Source: an uncultured Prevotella sp. (GTDB taxonomy: Bacteria; Bacteroidota; Bacteroidia; Bacteroidales; Bacteroidaceae). From it: a stretch of 9,660 bases of DNA. The DNA lies in assembly GCA_900553285.1 (NCBI GenBank), contig USCX01000050.1, forward strand, positions 1-9,660, read 5' to 3'. Each line of letters opens with the position of its first letter. Positions within the stretch are counted from its first letter, which is position 1. The translations under genes and the position numbers were made by a program. The notes under the pieces were generated by a model. The model saw nothing but the letters and a program-made list of their open reading frames with translations. It was not told where the DNA came from and did not search any database. Shown here in pieces: positions 1 to 6,122 of the stretch.

Positions 1-83
1 GCGCGCAGGATAGCCTCTTCCTCCGGTGTCGTCGCGCAATTCCAGTAGCGCTCCAACAGTTGTTCGATGTATCTATAATCCAT
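1..83 (-). CDS. Small partner protein of the ECF sigma factor (3' end missing)
   Basis: Only the first 27 codons are in the window. The protein starts MDYRYIEQLLERYWNC and continues into an acidic stretch (TTPEEEAIL). This opening (xYxYIEQLLERYWxCxTxxEEE) is one I associate with small proteins encoded directly after ECF sigma genes in Bacteroides and Prevotella, usually annotated hypothetical and suspected to be anti-sigma factors with one membrane segment. That role is inference, because the part that would show a membrane helix lies outside the window. The start is chosen because its ATG overlaps the last 11 bases of the sigma gene in another frame, which points to translational coupling and balanced production of the two proteins. 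Confidence 0.65.
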   Translation of the reverse strand, partial: MDYRYIEQLLERYWNCATTPEEEAILR

Positions 84-585
84 AATTCTCAATCCTTTCG
101 TATTCTTTTCTGATGCGCTGACGGGCGCGGAAAAGAGTGACTTTGACATTGGCCTCGGTGAGGCCGGTGATTTCGGCCACTTCCTGATAGCTCTTGCCCT
201 CGACGTCGCGCAGATGGATGACCGTGCGCTGCATCTCGGGCAGGCGGTCGAACAGTTGTCCCACCAAGCGGAGCTTTTCCGCGTGAGCGAGACGCTCGTC
301 GGGGGTGTGGGCGGTGTCTGTCGCTTCCTCGATCGTCACATCCAGAGGGACATTGGCCGACTCCGAACGCCTGCTGGCATCCAAGGCCAAGTGGCGGCAA
401 ACGGTCGAACAATATGCTTCGAGCGAATTCAAGTCTGTCAGTTCGGCCCGTCGCTGCCATACGCGCAACAGGGTCTCTTCCACCACATCTTCCGCCTCTG
501 CCGTGTCGAGCGTGATGCGCCACGCTAACCTGTAAAGCAGGTTTTTCAAAGGCAGCAGGTCTTGTTTGAAATCGATATCCTTCAT
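73..585 (-). CDS. ECF-type RNA polymerase sigma-70 family factor
   Basis: A 170-residue alternative sigma factor that would direct RNA polymerase to a small regulon. Sigma region 2 spans about residues 12-75, with the core-binding and -10 recognition helices (AEAEDVVEETLLRVWQ, then SLEAYCSTVCRHLALDASRR). An acidic linker follows (about 80-98). Sigma region 4 spans about 112-163 (LPEMQRTVIHLRDVEGKSYQEVA, then the helix-turn-helix GLTEANVKVTLFRARQRIRK). Regions 1 and 3 are absent, as usual for the ECF class, and the length is typical. The only ATG near the front of the domain is the one used. The gene overlaps the downstream partner gene by 11 bp, so they are almost certainly one transcript. 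The stimulus and regulon cannot be read from this window. No extended C-terminal domain is present. Confidence 0.93.
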   Translation of the reverse strand: MKDIDFKQDLLPLKNLLYRLAWRITLDTAEAEDVVEETLLRVWQRRAELTDLNSLEAYCSTVCRHLALDASRRSESANVPLDVTIEEATDTAHTPDERLAHAEKLRLVGQLFDRLPEMQRTVIHLRDVEGKSYQEVAEITGLTEANVKVTLFRARQRIRKEYERIENYGL

Positions 586-599
586 CGCGCTCTATTAAG

Positions 600-627
600 A
601 TGACGGTTGAAACGTCGGAAAGTTACA
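600..627 (-). promoter_or_regulatory. Candidate ECF-type promoter for the sigma gene
   Basis: Read on the minus strand there is TGTAAC (622-627), a 16-bp spacer, then CGTCAT (600-605). An AAC-containing -35 and a CGTC-containing -10 with 16 bp between is the usual arrangement for ECF sigma promoters, so autoregulation is plausible. A start about 7 nt below the -10 would leave a leader of only about 8 nt, which counts against it. The same bases also contain TAACTTTC (618-625), one mismatch from the housekeeping -7 element TAnnTTTG, giving a more normal leader of roughly 25 nt. Either or both could be used. Confidence 0.35.
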
Positions 628-650
628 CCGCCGCACGCACTTTTTTCTTG

Positions 651-706
651 TTTTTTCCTGTCGGGCGTTTGCGGAACGGGATGACCGCCCATGAAACCGC
701 CAGGAC
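651..706. repeat. Possible fragment of the 21-bp-period intergenic repeat
   Basis: This gap between the sigma gene and the 738-802 hairpin contains TTTTCCTGTC (653-662), the same word found in the repeat near dprA. It also has two GAC anchors 21 bp apart (683 and 704). No convincing array can be drawn, so this is only a possible degenerate remnant. Confidence 0.2.
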
Positions 707-737
707 GGAGACGGAATGCCTCACGGCGCGGTATCGA

Positions 738-802
738 AAAACAGCCGCTGCGACGGACTTTTCTCTCACTGCGCTGAGATGTTCCATCGCTGCGGCTGTT
801 TT
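738..802 (-). terminator. Long hairpin terminator, probably for the DUF3298 lipoprotein gene
   Basis: Arms at 738-757 and 783-802 are 20 nt each and complementary except for one mismatch and one G-U pair in the minus-strand RNA. The 25-nt loop itself contains a smaller hairpin (764-768 with 775-779). On the minus strand the right arm runs into TGTTTTT, as expected for a Rho-independent terminator about 70 nt after the lipoprotein stop codon. On the plus strand it also ends in four T, so it may block transcription both ways. The stem is longer than most terminators. Confidence 0.7.
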
Positions 803-872
803 GGGCTCATCGCCAGTCAAAAACAGGGGGAAAGGAGACGCCGGTCCTCACTCGGCCCACGTTCGGACGCGC

Positions 873-2153
873 TCAGAGACCAAGGCGCCGGGCGGCCTCC
901 GGACGCAGATAGGGCTTGACGGCTGCGTAAGGCAGGACGGCGCGGATGACTCCTTCGGCAAAGCTGCCCATCTCGTAGGGCTGGAACGAGAACACGATGC
1001 CTTGGGGCATAAGCGCCGGTCGGGCCAACACGCCACCTCCGGAAGGCGGAAGCTCATCGGCCAGGACCACGGGGCCGTAAAGACGGTCCAGCTCATCGGC
1101 CGTCACGGGATGGCCGAGCGCCTGCGAGCGACCGGCCGAAAGGCTGTCGAGCAAGAGGCGGCGGACATCAGGGAGAGCGCCGTCGCGGAAAAGGCCCTGC
1201 GAGGTCAAAGGACACCCGGACGAGAGGTCGTAGGTGAGATACGCCTCTGTATAGAAGCCATGGGCGCCACCGGTATAGCTTTGGGTGTCACGATAATAGG
1301 TGAAAAATCCGTTCTTGCACCAGCGAAGGCTCATGGACACCCCTACTCCAACCGGCGCCGAACTCCATGCGGCCACGGAATCGTTGGCAGAAAGGAAATG
1401 ACGGCGGAGGCTTTCGCGGGCCCGGCTGTAATCATCGCGCGTCCGGATGACAGGGTGATAGTCCATGCTGTCCAGCAGGCCCACCATCTCGACAACACGT
1501 CCGAGCATCCACGTGCCCATCGCATAGTCGGCGGCCGACGTGCCGTTGGGCTCTTCATAATGAAGGTTCAGGAAGAGTGTGTTTTGCGTCCCGGCGGGAT
1601 AACCGAACACCGTGTCCACATCCATCGTGACCGAACCGCTCACGCTGACGGGGGTCACCCTGTCCGGATAAGCCGGAGCGGGCGTCCACGTGTTAGGCCG
1701 GGTTTGCGTGAGGTCGACCGTACACTCTTCGATGCCCGACTGCACCCTGACTTTTCCGCCGGGCAGTCCGCTGAACCGTGAGGCTCCCGACAATAGGCGA
1801 CGGCCATGGACATCGATGATTTGCTGATAGCCATAATTCTCGGAGGGCGTATAGAAAGTGAAATAAGCCGCCGTGTCGCACTGGGTGATGAGGTCATAAA
1901 TGTCCTCGCCCTTTGCCAGGCAGTAGGAGGCCCGTCCGGTGGGCAGATGGTAGAGATAGCGCTGCCCGCCGTGCGTCCAGGCGATAGCGTAATCCGAAGA
2001 AACGGCCGGAACGGTATAGTCGCTCCGCGATGGCAGCGTGTCGAGCTGGACAATCGAATCGGTCGGCAAAAGCAGGTCGGACATGGCGACGCCGCGGGAA
2101 CCGCATGCCGTCAGCATGAGGGCTGCGGAACAAACAAATAGCAGTTTTTTCAT
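873..2153 (-). CDS. DUF3298 domain lipoprotein
   Basis: A 426-residue predicted lipoprotein. Residues 1-17 are a lipoprotein signal (MKKLLFVCSAALMLTAC) with lipobox LTAC and the acylated cysteine at 17. The residues after it (GSRG) lack the acidic surface-export signal common in Bacteroidota, so it probably faces the periplasm (inference). The C-terminal part (about 290-418) fits DUF3298: SYTGGAHGF near 292, a YDLSSGCPLTSQGLF segment (308-322) and a late VFSFQPYEMGSFAEG (387-401). This domain is shared with the Bacillus anti-sigma factor RsiV and many uncharacterised lipoproteins. The N-terminal part (35-200) is beta-rich and I do not recognise it. The start is set at the signal peptide; the frame stays open 27 codons upstream, but that stretch covers the promoter. 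It is probably transcribed alone. Function is unknown. It lacks the cytoplasmic domain expected of a true RsiV-type anti-sigma factor. Confidence 0.85.
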   Translation of the reverse strand: MKKLLFVCSAALMLTACGSRGVAMSDLLLPTDSIVQLDTLPSRSDYTVPAVSSDYAIAWTHGGQRYLYHLPTGRASYCLAKGEDIYDLITQCDTAAYFTFYTPSENYGYQQIIDVHGRRLLSGASRFSGLPGGKVRVQSGIEECTVDLTQTRPNTWTPAPAYPDRVTPVSVSGSVTMDVDTVFGYPAGTQNTLFLNLHYEEPNGTSAADYAMGTWMLGRVVEMVGLLDSMDYHPVIRTRDDYSRARESLRRHFLSANDSVAAWSSAPVGVGVSMSLRWCKNGFFTYYRDTQSYTGGAHGFYTEAYLTYDLSSGCPLTSQGLFRDGALPDVRRLLLDSLSAGRSQALGHPVTADELDRLYGPVVLADELPPSGGGVLARPALMPQGIVFSFQPYEMGSFAEGVIRAVLPYAAVKPYLRPEAARRLGL

Positions 2154-2180
2154 ATTAGACAAGGAATGAGTTGTTTGGGG

Positions 2181-2213
2181 CAAAGATATGCTTTTATTCC
2201 CATTCCCTTCAAA
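2181..2213 (-). promoter_or_regulatory. Bacteroidota housekeeping promoter of the lipoprotein gene
   Basis: On the minus strand TTTG (2210-2213) is followed after 21 bp by TATCTTTG (2181-2188), a full match to the -33 TTTG / -7 TAnnTTTG pattern of Bacteroides promoters. A start near 2175 would leave a leader of about 20 nt before the ATG at 2153, supporting the chosen start codon. Confidence 0.75.
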
Positions 2214-2229
2214 ATAAAGACATAAAAAC

Positions 2230-2377
2230 GACAAAATCCGCCATGCAGGGCGACAAGGTTGCGGTTCGCGCCGACCGTTCGCCGTAGCGGGTCTGTGGCA
2301 AACGCAGTCCGCCGTTCTTCTTTTCCGGCCCGCCGGACACCCTCTTCCGTCTGCCGCACCGGTCTTGCCCGAGGCAT
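2230..2377. repeat. Degenerate 21-bp-period intergenic repeat
   Basis: Between the lipoprotein promoter and the frd terminator the DNA has no gene but shows spaced anchors. GAC occurs at 2230, 2252, 2273 and 2336, intervals of 22, 21 and 63 (3 x 21). Units laid out at 21 bp often end in GCCG (2314, 2335, 2356). Units are strongly diverged; similarity between neighbours is modest. The last unit abuts the frdB terminator hairpin. Related spacing and words occur at 7057-7182 and 8972-9077. Confidence 0.4.
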
Positions 2378-2422
2378 AAAAAAGCGGGCCGGCAAGTCCT
2401 TTCGGCTTACCGGCCCGGCTTT
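2378..2422 (-). terminator. Rho-independent terminator of the frdCAB operon
   Basis: About 30 nt after the frdB stop codon the minus strand forms a GC-rich stem: AAAGCCGGGCCGGTAAG (2406-2422) pairs with CTTGCCGGCCCGCTTT across a short loop, with one bulged base and one G-U pair. It runs straight into six T (2378-2383 as A on the plus strand). Confidence 0.88.
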
Positions 2423-2452
2423 ATAGGGTTATACCTTATGCCACCTGATGGC

Positions 2453-3211
2453 TTAATCGTTCAGCTTAGCCTTGATAAACTCACGGTTAAGGCGAGCGAT
2501 GTTGGCGATGGTTTCGTTTTTCGGGCAAACGGCTTCGCAGGCACGGGTGTTCGTACAGTTGCCGAAACCGAGTTCGTCCATCTTGGCCACCATGGCTTTC
2601 GCACGTTTGGCTGCCTCGGGACGGCCTTGGGGAAGAAGGGCGAACTGGCTCACCTTCGAAGAAACGAAGAGCATGGCGGAACCGTTCTTGCAGGCTGCCA
2701 CACAGGCGCCACAGCCGATGCAGGTGGCGCAGTCCATGGCCTCATCAGCGTCTTGCTTCGGGATGAGGATGGCATTGGCGTCCTGGGGAGCACCCGTACG
2801 CACGGTGATGTAACCTCCGGCCTGCTGAATCTTGTCGAAAGCCGAACGGTCGACCATGCAGTCCTTGATGACAGGGAAGGCAGCCGAGCGCCAAGGCTCC
2901 ACGGTGATAACGTCGCCATCGTGGAAGCGACGCATGTAGAGCTGACAGGTCGTAGCGCCCGTTTCGGTCTTTCCGTGAGGCGTTCCGTTGATATAAAGCG
3001 AACACATACCGCAGATGCCCTCACGGCAGTCGTGGTCGAAAACAAAGGGTTCCTTTCCCTCTTCAATAAGTTCCTCATTGAGGATATCGAGCATCTCCAA
3101 GAACGACGTATCGTCGGGGATGTCTTTCATTTCGCGCTGTTCGAAATGGCCAGCGTCCTTCGGGCCATTCTGCTTCCAGTACTTGATTGTGAAACTTATA
3201 CTCTTAGCCAT
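2453..3211 (-). CDS. frdB: Fumarate reductase/succinate dehydrogenase iron-sulfur subunit
   Basis: A 252-residue subunit that passes electrons between the cytochrome b and the flavoprotein on the cytoplasmic face of the membrane. The N-terminal ferredoxin domain binds [2Fe-2S] through Cys62, Cys67, Cys70 (DCREGICGMC) and probably Cys89. In the C-terminal domain CIGCGACVAAC supplies Cys164, 167 and 170 for [4Fe-4S] and Cys174 for [3Fe-4S]. Cys219 and Cys225 complete the [3Fe-4S] cluster and Cys229 (in AVCPK) completes the [4Fe-4S] cluster. These assignments are by analogy with E. coli SdhB. An extra Cys161 precedes the motif, and CK replaces the common CP after the fourth cysteine. Last gene of the operon, 37 nt after frdA, followed by a terminator. 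The direction in vivo is expected to be mainly fumarate reduction. Confidence 0.96.
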   Translation of the reverse strand: MAKSISFTIKYWKQNGPKDAGHFEQREMKDIPDDTSFLEMLDILNEELIEEGKEPFVFDHDCREGICGMCSLYINGTPHGKTETGATTCQLYMRRFHDGDVITVEPWRSAAFPVIKDCMVDRSAFDKIQQAGGYITVRTGAPQDANAILIPKQDADEAMDCATCIGCGACVAACKNGSAMLFVSSKVSQFALLPQGRPEAAKRAKAMVAKMDELGFGNCTNTRACEAVCPKNETIANIARLNREFIKAKLND

Positions 3212-3218
3212 TGTTTTG

Positions 3219-3224
3219 TCCTTT
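3219..3224 (-). promoter_or_regulatory. Shine-Dalgarno-like site of frdB
   Basis: AAAGGA lies 7 nt before the frdB ATG on the minus strand. Most genes here have no such site, as is normal in Bacteroidota, so this one stands out and supports the start at 3211. Confidence 0.45.
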
Positions 3225-3248
3225 CTTGATTTTCGTGCAACTACCGTA

Positions 3249-5195
3249 TTAATTCTTATAGTTACGAGTCTTCACCTCGATGGCCTCGTACTTCAGCGGC
3301 TCCTTGTACATCACAGGAGCTTTCTCGTCGGAACCTTGATATTCCCAGCACGATACGTAGAAGCAATTGACGTCATCGCGCTTCGCCTCGCCGTCCTCGG
3401 TCTGATACTCTTCGCGGAAGTGGCCGCCGCAGCTCTCGTTGCGGTTCAGCGCGTCGTAAGCGATGAGCTGTCCCATCGTGATAAAGTCATCCAGACGCTT
3501 TGCCTTGTCAAGTTCAACGTTGAGCCCTTCTTTCGTGCCGGGCACGAAGAGGTTGGTCTCGAACTCATGACGGATTTCTTTAAGGAGTTCAAGCGCCTTT
3601 TCGAGGCCTTCTTTCGTACGGGCCATGCCGACGTATTCCCACATGATGTGACCGAGTTTCTTGTGGATGCTGTCGACAGACTCTTTACCCTTGATGTTCA
3701 TCAGATGGTCAATACGGTCGTTCACGGCCTTCTCGGCAGCAGCGAACTCGGGCAGATCGGTTGAGAAACGAGGCACGGTGATCTGGTCGCTGAGGTAGTT
3801 CTGAATGGTGTAAGGCAATACGAAATATCCGTCGGCCAGACCCTGCATCAGTGCAGAGGCACCCAGACGGTTAGCGCCGTGATCGGAGAAGTTACACTCG
3901 CCAATGGCGAACAAACCGGGGATGTTGGTCTGCAACTCGTAGTCCACCCAAAGTCCACCCATCGTGTAGTGGATAGCGGGGTAAATCATCATCGGGTTGT
4001 CGTAGGGGGAAACATCCGTAATCTCCTCGTACATGTCGAAGAGGTTGCCATAACGCTGCTCCACGGCGTCACGGCCAAGACGCTGTATAGCCTCCGAGAA
4101 ATCGAGGAACACCGCCAGGCCCGTGCTGTTGACGCCATAGCCCTTGTCACAGCGCTCTTTGGCGGCACGGCTGGCCACGTCGCGCGGAACGAGGTTACCG
4201 AATGCCGGGTAACGACGCTCCAAATAGTAATCCCGATCCTCCTCTGGGATGTCGCGTCCTTGTATCTTGCCTTCCTGCAACTTCTTCGCGTCTTCCAGCT
4301 TCTTCGGCACCCAAATGCGGCCGTCGTTACGCAGCGACTCGGACATCAACGTAAGTTTCGACTGCTTGTCTCCGTGGACCGGGATGCAGGTCGGGTGAAT
4401 CTGAACGAAGGCCGGATTGGCAAAGTAAGCGCCTTTGCGATAGGCAGCGATGGCGGCAGAGCAGTTGCAACCCATGGCGTTCGTCGAAAGGAAGTAAGTG
4501 TTTCCATAACCGCCGGTAGCAAGAACCACGGCGTGAGCGGCAAAGCGTTCGAGCTTTCCGGTTATCAAATTCTTGGCTATGATACCACGTGCGCGGCCGT
4601 CGATAATCACAACGTCCTGCATTTCATATCGGCAGAAGAGTTTGACCGTTCCGGCGTGTACCTGACACATCAAGGCCGAGTAGGCACCGAGCAAAAGCTG
4701 CTGGCCCGTCTGTCCTTTGGCATAGAACGTACGGCTGACCTGAACACCGCCGAAAGAACGGTTGGCAAGCAGACCGCCATATTCACGGGCAAAGGGAACA
4801 CCTTGGGCAACGCACTGGTCGATAATGTTGGCGCTCACCTCCGCCAGACGATAGACGTTGGCCTCGCGGGCACGATAGTCGCCGCCCTTCACGGTGTCGT
4901 AGAACAGACGATAAACGGAGTCGCCGTCATTCTGGTAGTTCTTGGCCGCGTTGATACCGCCCTGAGCGGCGATGGAGTGCGCGCGGCGCGGGGAGTCCTG
5001 TATGCAGAAATTAAATACCTTAAAGCCCATTTCGCCGAGCGAAGCGGCGGCAGAGGCACCCGCCAAGCCCGTTCCGACAACGATAATGTCCAGCTTACGC
5101 TTGTTGGCCGGGTTGACCAACTTCTGGTGTGCTTTGAAATTCGTCCACTTCTCAGCGATCGGTCCTTCGGGGATTTTAGAATTTATTGTAGCCAT
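3249..5195 (-). CDS. frdA: Fumarate reductase/succinate dehydrogenase flavoprotein subunit
   Basis: The 648-residue catalytic subunit interconverting fumarate and succinate. A dinucleotide-binding motif (VVGTGLAGASAAASLG, 39-54) opens the FAD domain. RRAHSIAAQGG (70-80) contains the histidine (His73) that carries covalent FAD in this family. Substrate and catalytic residues by family analogy are His267 (HPTC), Arg338 (VPRDVASRA), His409 (AIHYTMGG) and Arg443 (ANRLGASAL). The C-terminal helical domain includes NESCGGHFREE (586-596). The length fits the long Bacteroides/epsilonproteobacterial type. The start is taken at MATINSKIPEGP; the open frame continues 16 residues upstream, but that segment is the A-rich untranslated leader with Lys/Asn/Gln codons. 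It lies between frdC and frdB in the order known for Bacteroides fragilis frdCAB. Confidence 0.97.
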   Translation of the reverse strand: MATINSKIPEGPIAEKWTNFKAHQKLVNPANKRKLDIIVVGTGLAGASAAASLGEMGFKVFNFCIQDSPRRAHSIAAQGGINAAKNYQNDGDSVYRLFYDTVKGGDYRAREANVYRLAEVSANIIDQCVAQGVPFAREYGGLLANRSFGGVQVSRTFYAKGQTGQQLLLGAYSALMCQVHAGTVKLFCRYEMQDVVIIDGRARGIIAKNLITGKLERFAAHAVVLATGGYGNTYFLSTNAMGCNCSAAIAAYRKGAYFANPAFVQIHPTCIPVHGDKQSKLTLMSESLRNDGRIWVPKKLEDAKKLQEGKIQGRDIPEEDRDYYLERRYPAFGNLVPRDVASRAAKERCDKGYGVNSTGLAVFLDFSEAIQRLGRDAVEQRYGNLFDMYEEITDVSPYDNPMMIYPAIHYTMGGLWVDYELQTNIPGLFAIGECNFSDHGANRLGASALMQGLADGYFVLPYTIQNYLSDQITVPRFSTDLPEFAAAEKAVNDRIDHLMNIKGKESVDSIHKKLGHIMWEYVGMARTKEGLEKALELLKEIRHEFETNLFVPGTKEGLNVELDKAKRLDDFITMGQLIAYDALNRNESCGGHFREEYQTEDGEAKRDDVNCFYVSCWEYQGSDEKAPVMYKEPLKYEAIEVKTRNYKN

Positions 5196-5248
5196 ATTCT
5201 TTTGTTTGTTTTTTTGTTTGATTGTTGGGGAGCTGCGCTGCAAAGCGC
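5196..5248 (-). promoter_or_regulatory. Intercistronic hairpin and A-rich translation leader of frdA
   Basis: On the minus strand a small perfect hairpin (GCGCT-TTGC-AGCGC, 5235-5248) follows the frdC stop. It is followed by an unstructured A-rich leader built of repeated CAAA words running to the frdA ATG. There is no Shine-Dalgarno site. In Bacteroidota, A-rich unstructured leaders favour strong initiation, so this probably gives frdA high translation independent of frdC. The hairpin has no T run and is unlikely to terminate. Confidence 0.5.
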
Positions 5249-5258
5249 CATGCCCGAA

Positions 5259-5936
5259 TTAGCATGCACCGCCGCAGAACGAAAATTTCAGGGCGACAAC
5301 GAGGAAGAGAAGCATCAGCACCGTAGCGTACCACAGGCCTATCGTCTTCCAACGATTGAACCAGACCTTGCCATTCCAGCCAAGGGTCTGGAAGGCACTC
5401 CAAAAGCCATGGGTCAGGTGGAACCAGAGAGCGACGAACCAGATGACGTAGAGCACCGTGAGGACAGGATTACTGAACGTCTGGACGATGTAACTGTAAC
5501 CGTCGGAAGCCGCGTATCCGCCCATGTACTCGTCGCCGATGAGTTCGGCGAACATCATGTTATACCAGAAGTTGTAGAAGTGAAGAAGCAGGCCCACGAT
5601 CACAATCACGCCAAGCACGAACATGTTCTGAGAAGCCCATTCCACTTTTCCCGGGCGGTCCGTCACGGCGTAGCGGTTGCTGCCGCGCGCTTTCCGGTTC
5701 TGGAGCGTCAGGATGATCGCATAGATAAAGTGGATGGCCACCAAGGCTGCCAACACGAGCGTTGCGGCCACGGCATACCAATTGGCGCCGAGCATTTCGC
5801 ACACCATGTTATAACCTTCTTCCGAGAAGAGCGCTACCACGTTCATGCACGCATGGAACGTCAGGAACAGGATGAGCGCGACGCCGGTAACCGACATGAT
5901 TACCTTTCGTCCGATTGATGAATTACATAACCACAT
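5259..5936 (-). CDS. frdC: Fumarate reductase/succinate dehydrogenase di-haem cytochrome b subunit
   Basis: A 225-residue integral membrane subunit that anchors FrdAB and exchanges electrons with menaquinone/menaquinol. Five membrane segments are visible: about 12-36, 52-78, 102-126, 155-178 and 197-219. His28, His69, His119 and His173 fall in helices I to IV and are the likely axial ligands of two b haems, by analogy with Wolinella FrdC; His176 is an alternative to His173. The opening MWLCNSSIGRKVIMSVTG is typical of the Bacteroides/Prevotella family and fixes the start; the inner Met14 would cut into helix I. First structural gene of the operon, 63 nt before frdA. If His173 aligns with Wolinella His182, the position of Glu180 there (the E-pathway residue) is Trp171 here. 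Confidence 0.95.
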   Translation of the reverse strand: MWLCNSSIGRKVIMSVTGVALILFLTFHACMNVVALFSEEGYNMVCEMLGANWYAVAATLVLAALVAIHFIYAIILTLQNRKARGSNRYAVTDRPGKVEWASQNMFVLGVIVIVGLLLHFYNFWYNMMFAELIGDEYMGGYAASDGYSYIVQTFSNPVLTVLYVIWFVALWFHLTHGFWSAFQTLGWNGKVWFNRWKTIGLWYATVLMLLFLVVALKFSFCGGAC

Positions 5937-5952
5937 AGAGAAATTTTTGAAA

Positions 5953-6027
5953 TTAAGTTATTAAAGTTTGAAGTTGTTCTCGCCTGACGCAGGACCGCGA
6001 TGCGTTCTTCGCTCGGCTTCTCCTCAT
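5953..6027 (-). CDS. Possible 24-residue arginine-rich leader peptide upstream of frdC
   Basis: Within the frd leader an ATG about 20 nt after the predicted transcription start opens a frame of 24 codons. It begins MRRSRAKNASRSCVRR, continues EQLQTLIT, and stops 16 nt before the frdC ATG. The first 16 residues hold seven Arg/Lys and no acid. Its fit between the promoter and frdC suggests either a regulatory leader peptide or a chance frame in a structured leader. There is no Shine-Dalgarno site, though AT-rich bases (CCATAA) precede the ATG. I do not recognise a family with confidence, and codon conservation cannot be judged from one sequence. Confidence 0.3.
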   Translation of the reverse strand: MRRSRAKNASRSCVRREQLQTLIT

Positions 6028-6053
6028 TTATGGGGAGGCTCGGAAGAATGTTG

Positions 6054-6084
6054 CAAAAGTAGTCCATTTCGTGAGAGTAGCCAA
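6054..6084 (-). promoter_or_regulatory. Promoter of the frdCAB operon
   Basis: On the minus strand TACTTTTG (6054-6061) matches the -7 consensus TAnnTTTG, and TTG (6082-6084) lies 20 bp upstream at the -33 position. Transcription would begin near 6047, leaving an unusually long leader of about 110 nt before frdC. The promoter sits about 40 bp after the argB stop. I find no convincing terminator between them, so argB read-through could add to frd expression. Confidence 0.65.
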
Positions 6085-6122
6085 GAAAACAGAGAGGTTT
6101 TGCGCCGCAAGGCCCGAACGCC

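Noticed and set aside
600..1781. A 393-codon plus-strand open frame antisense to the DUF3298 lipoprotein gene
   Set aside because: It crosses the terminator hairpin, is rich in Arg/Gly/His as expected of an antisense shadow, and shows no family features.
2150..2395. A small minus-strand gene in the 2230-2377 gap
   Set aside because: The frame runs over the lipoprotein promoter and the frd terminator and has an Arg/Ala-rich composition without any recognisable feature.
3879..5918. A 679-codon plus-strand open frame antisense to frdA and frdC
   Set aside because: It mirrors the codon pattern of two confidently identified genes, has no domain I recognise and no promoter, and arises from GC-rich codon bias.
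6062..6122. Terminator after argB
   Set aside because: The only palindrome (TTGCGCCGCAA) leaves a 1-base loop if fully paired and has no T run, so no terminator is called.
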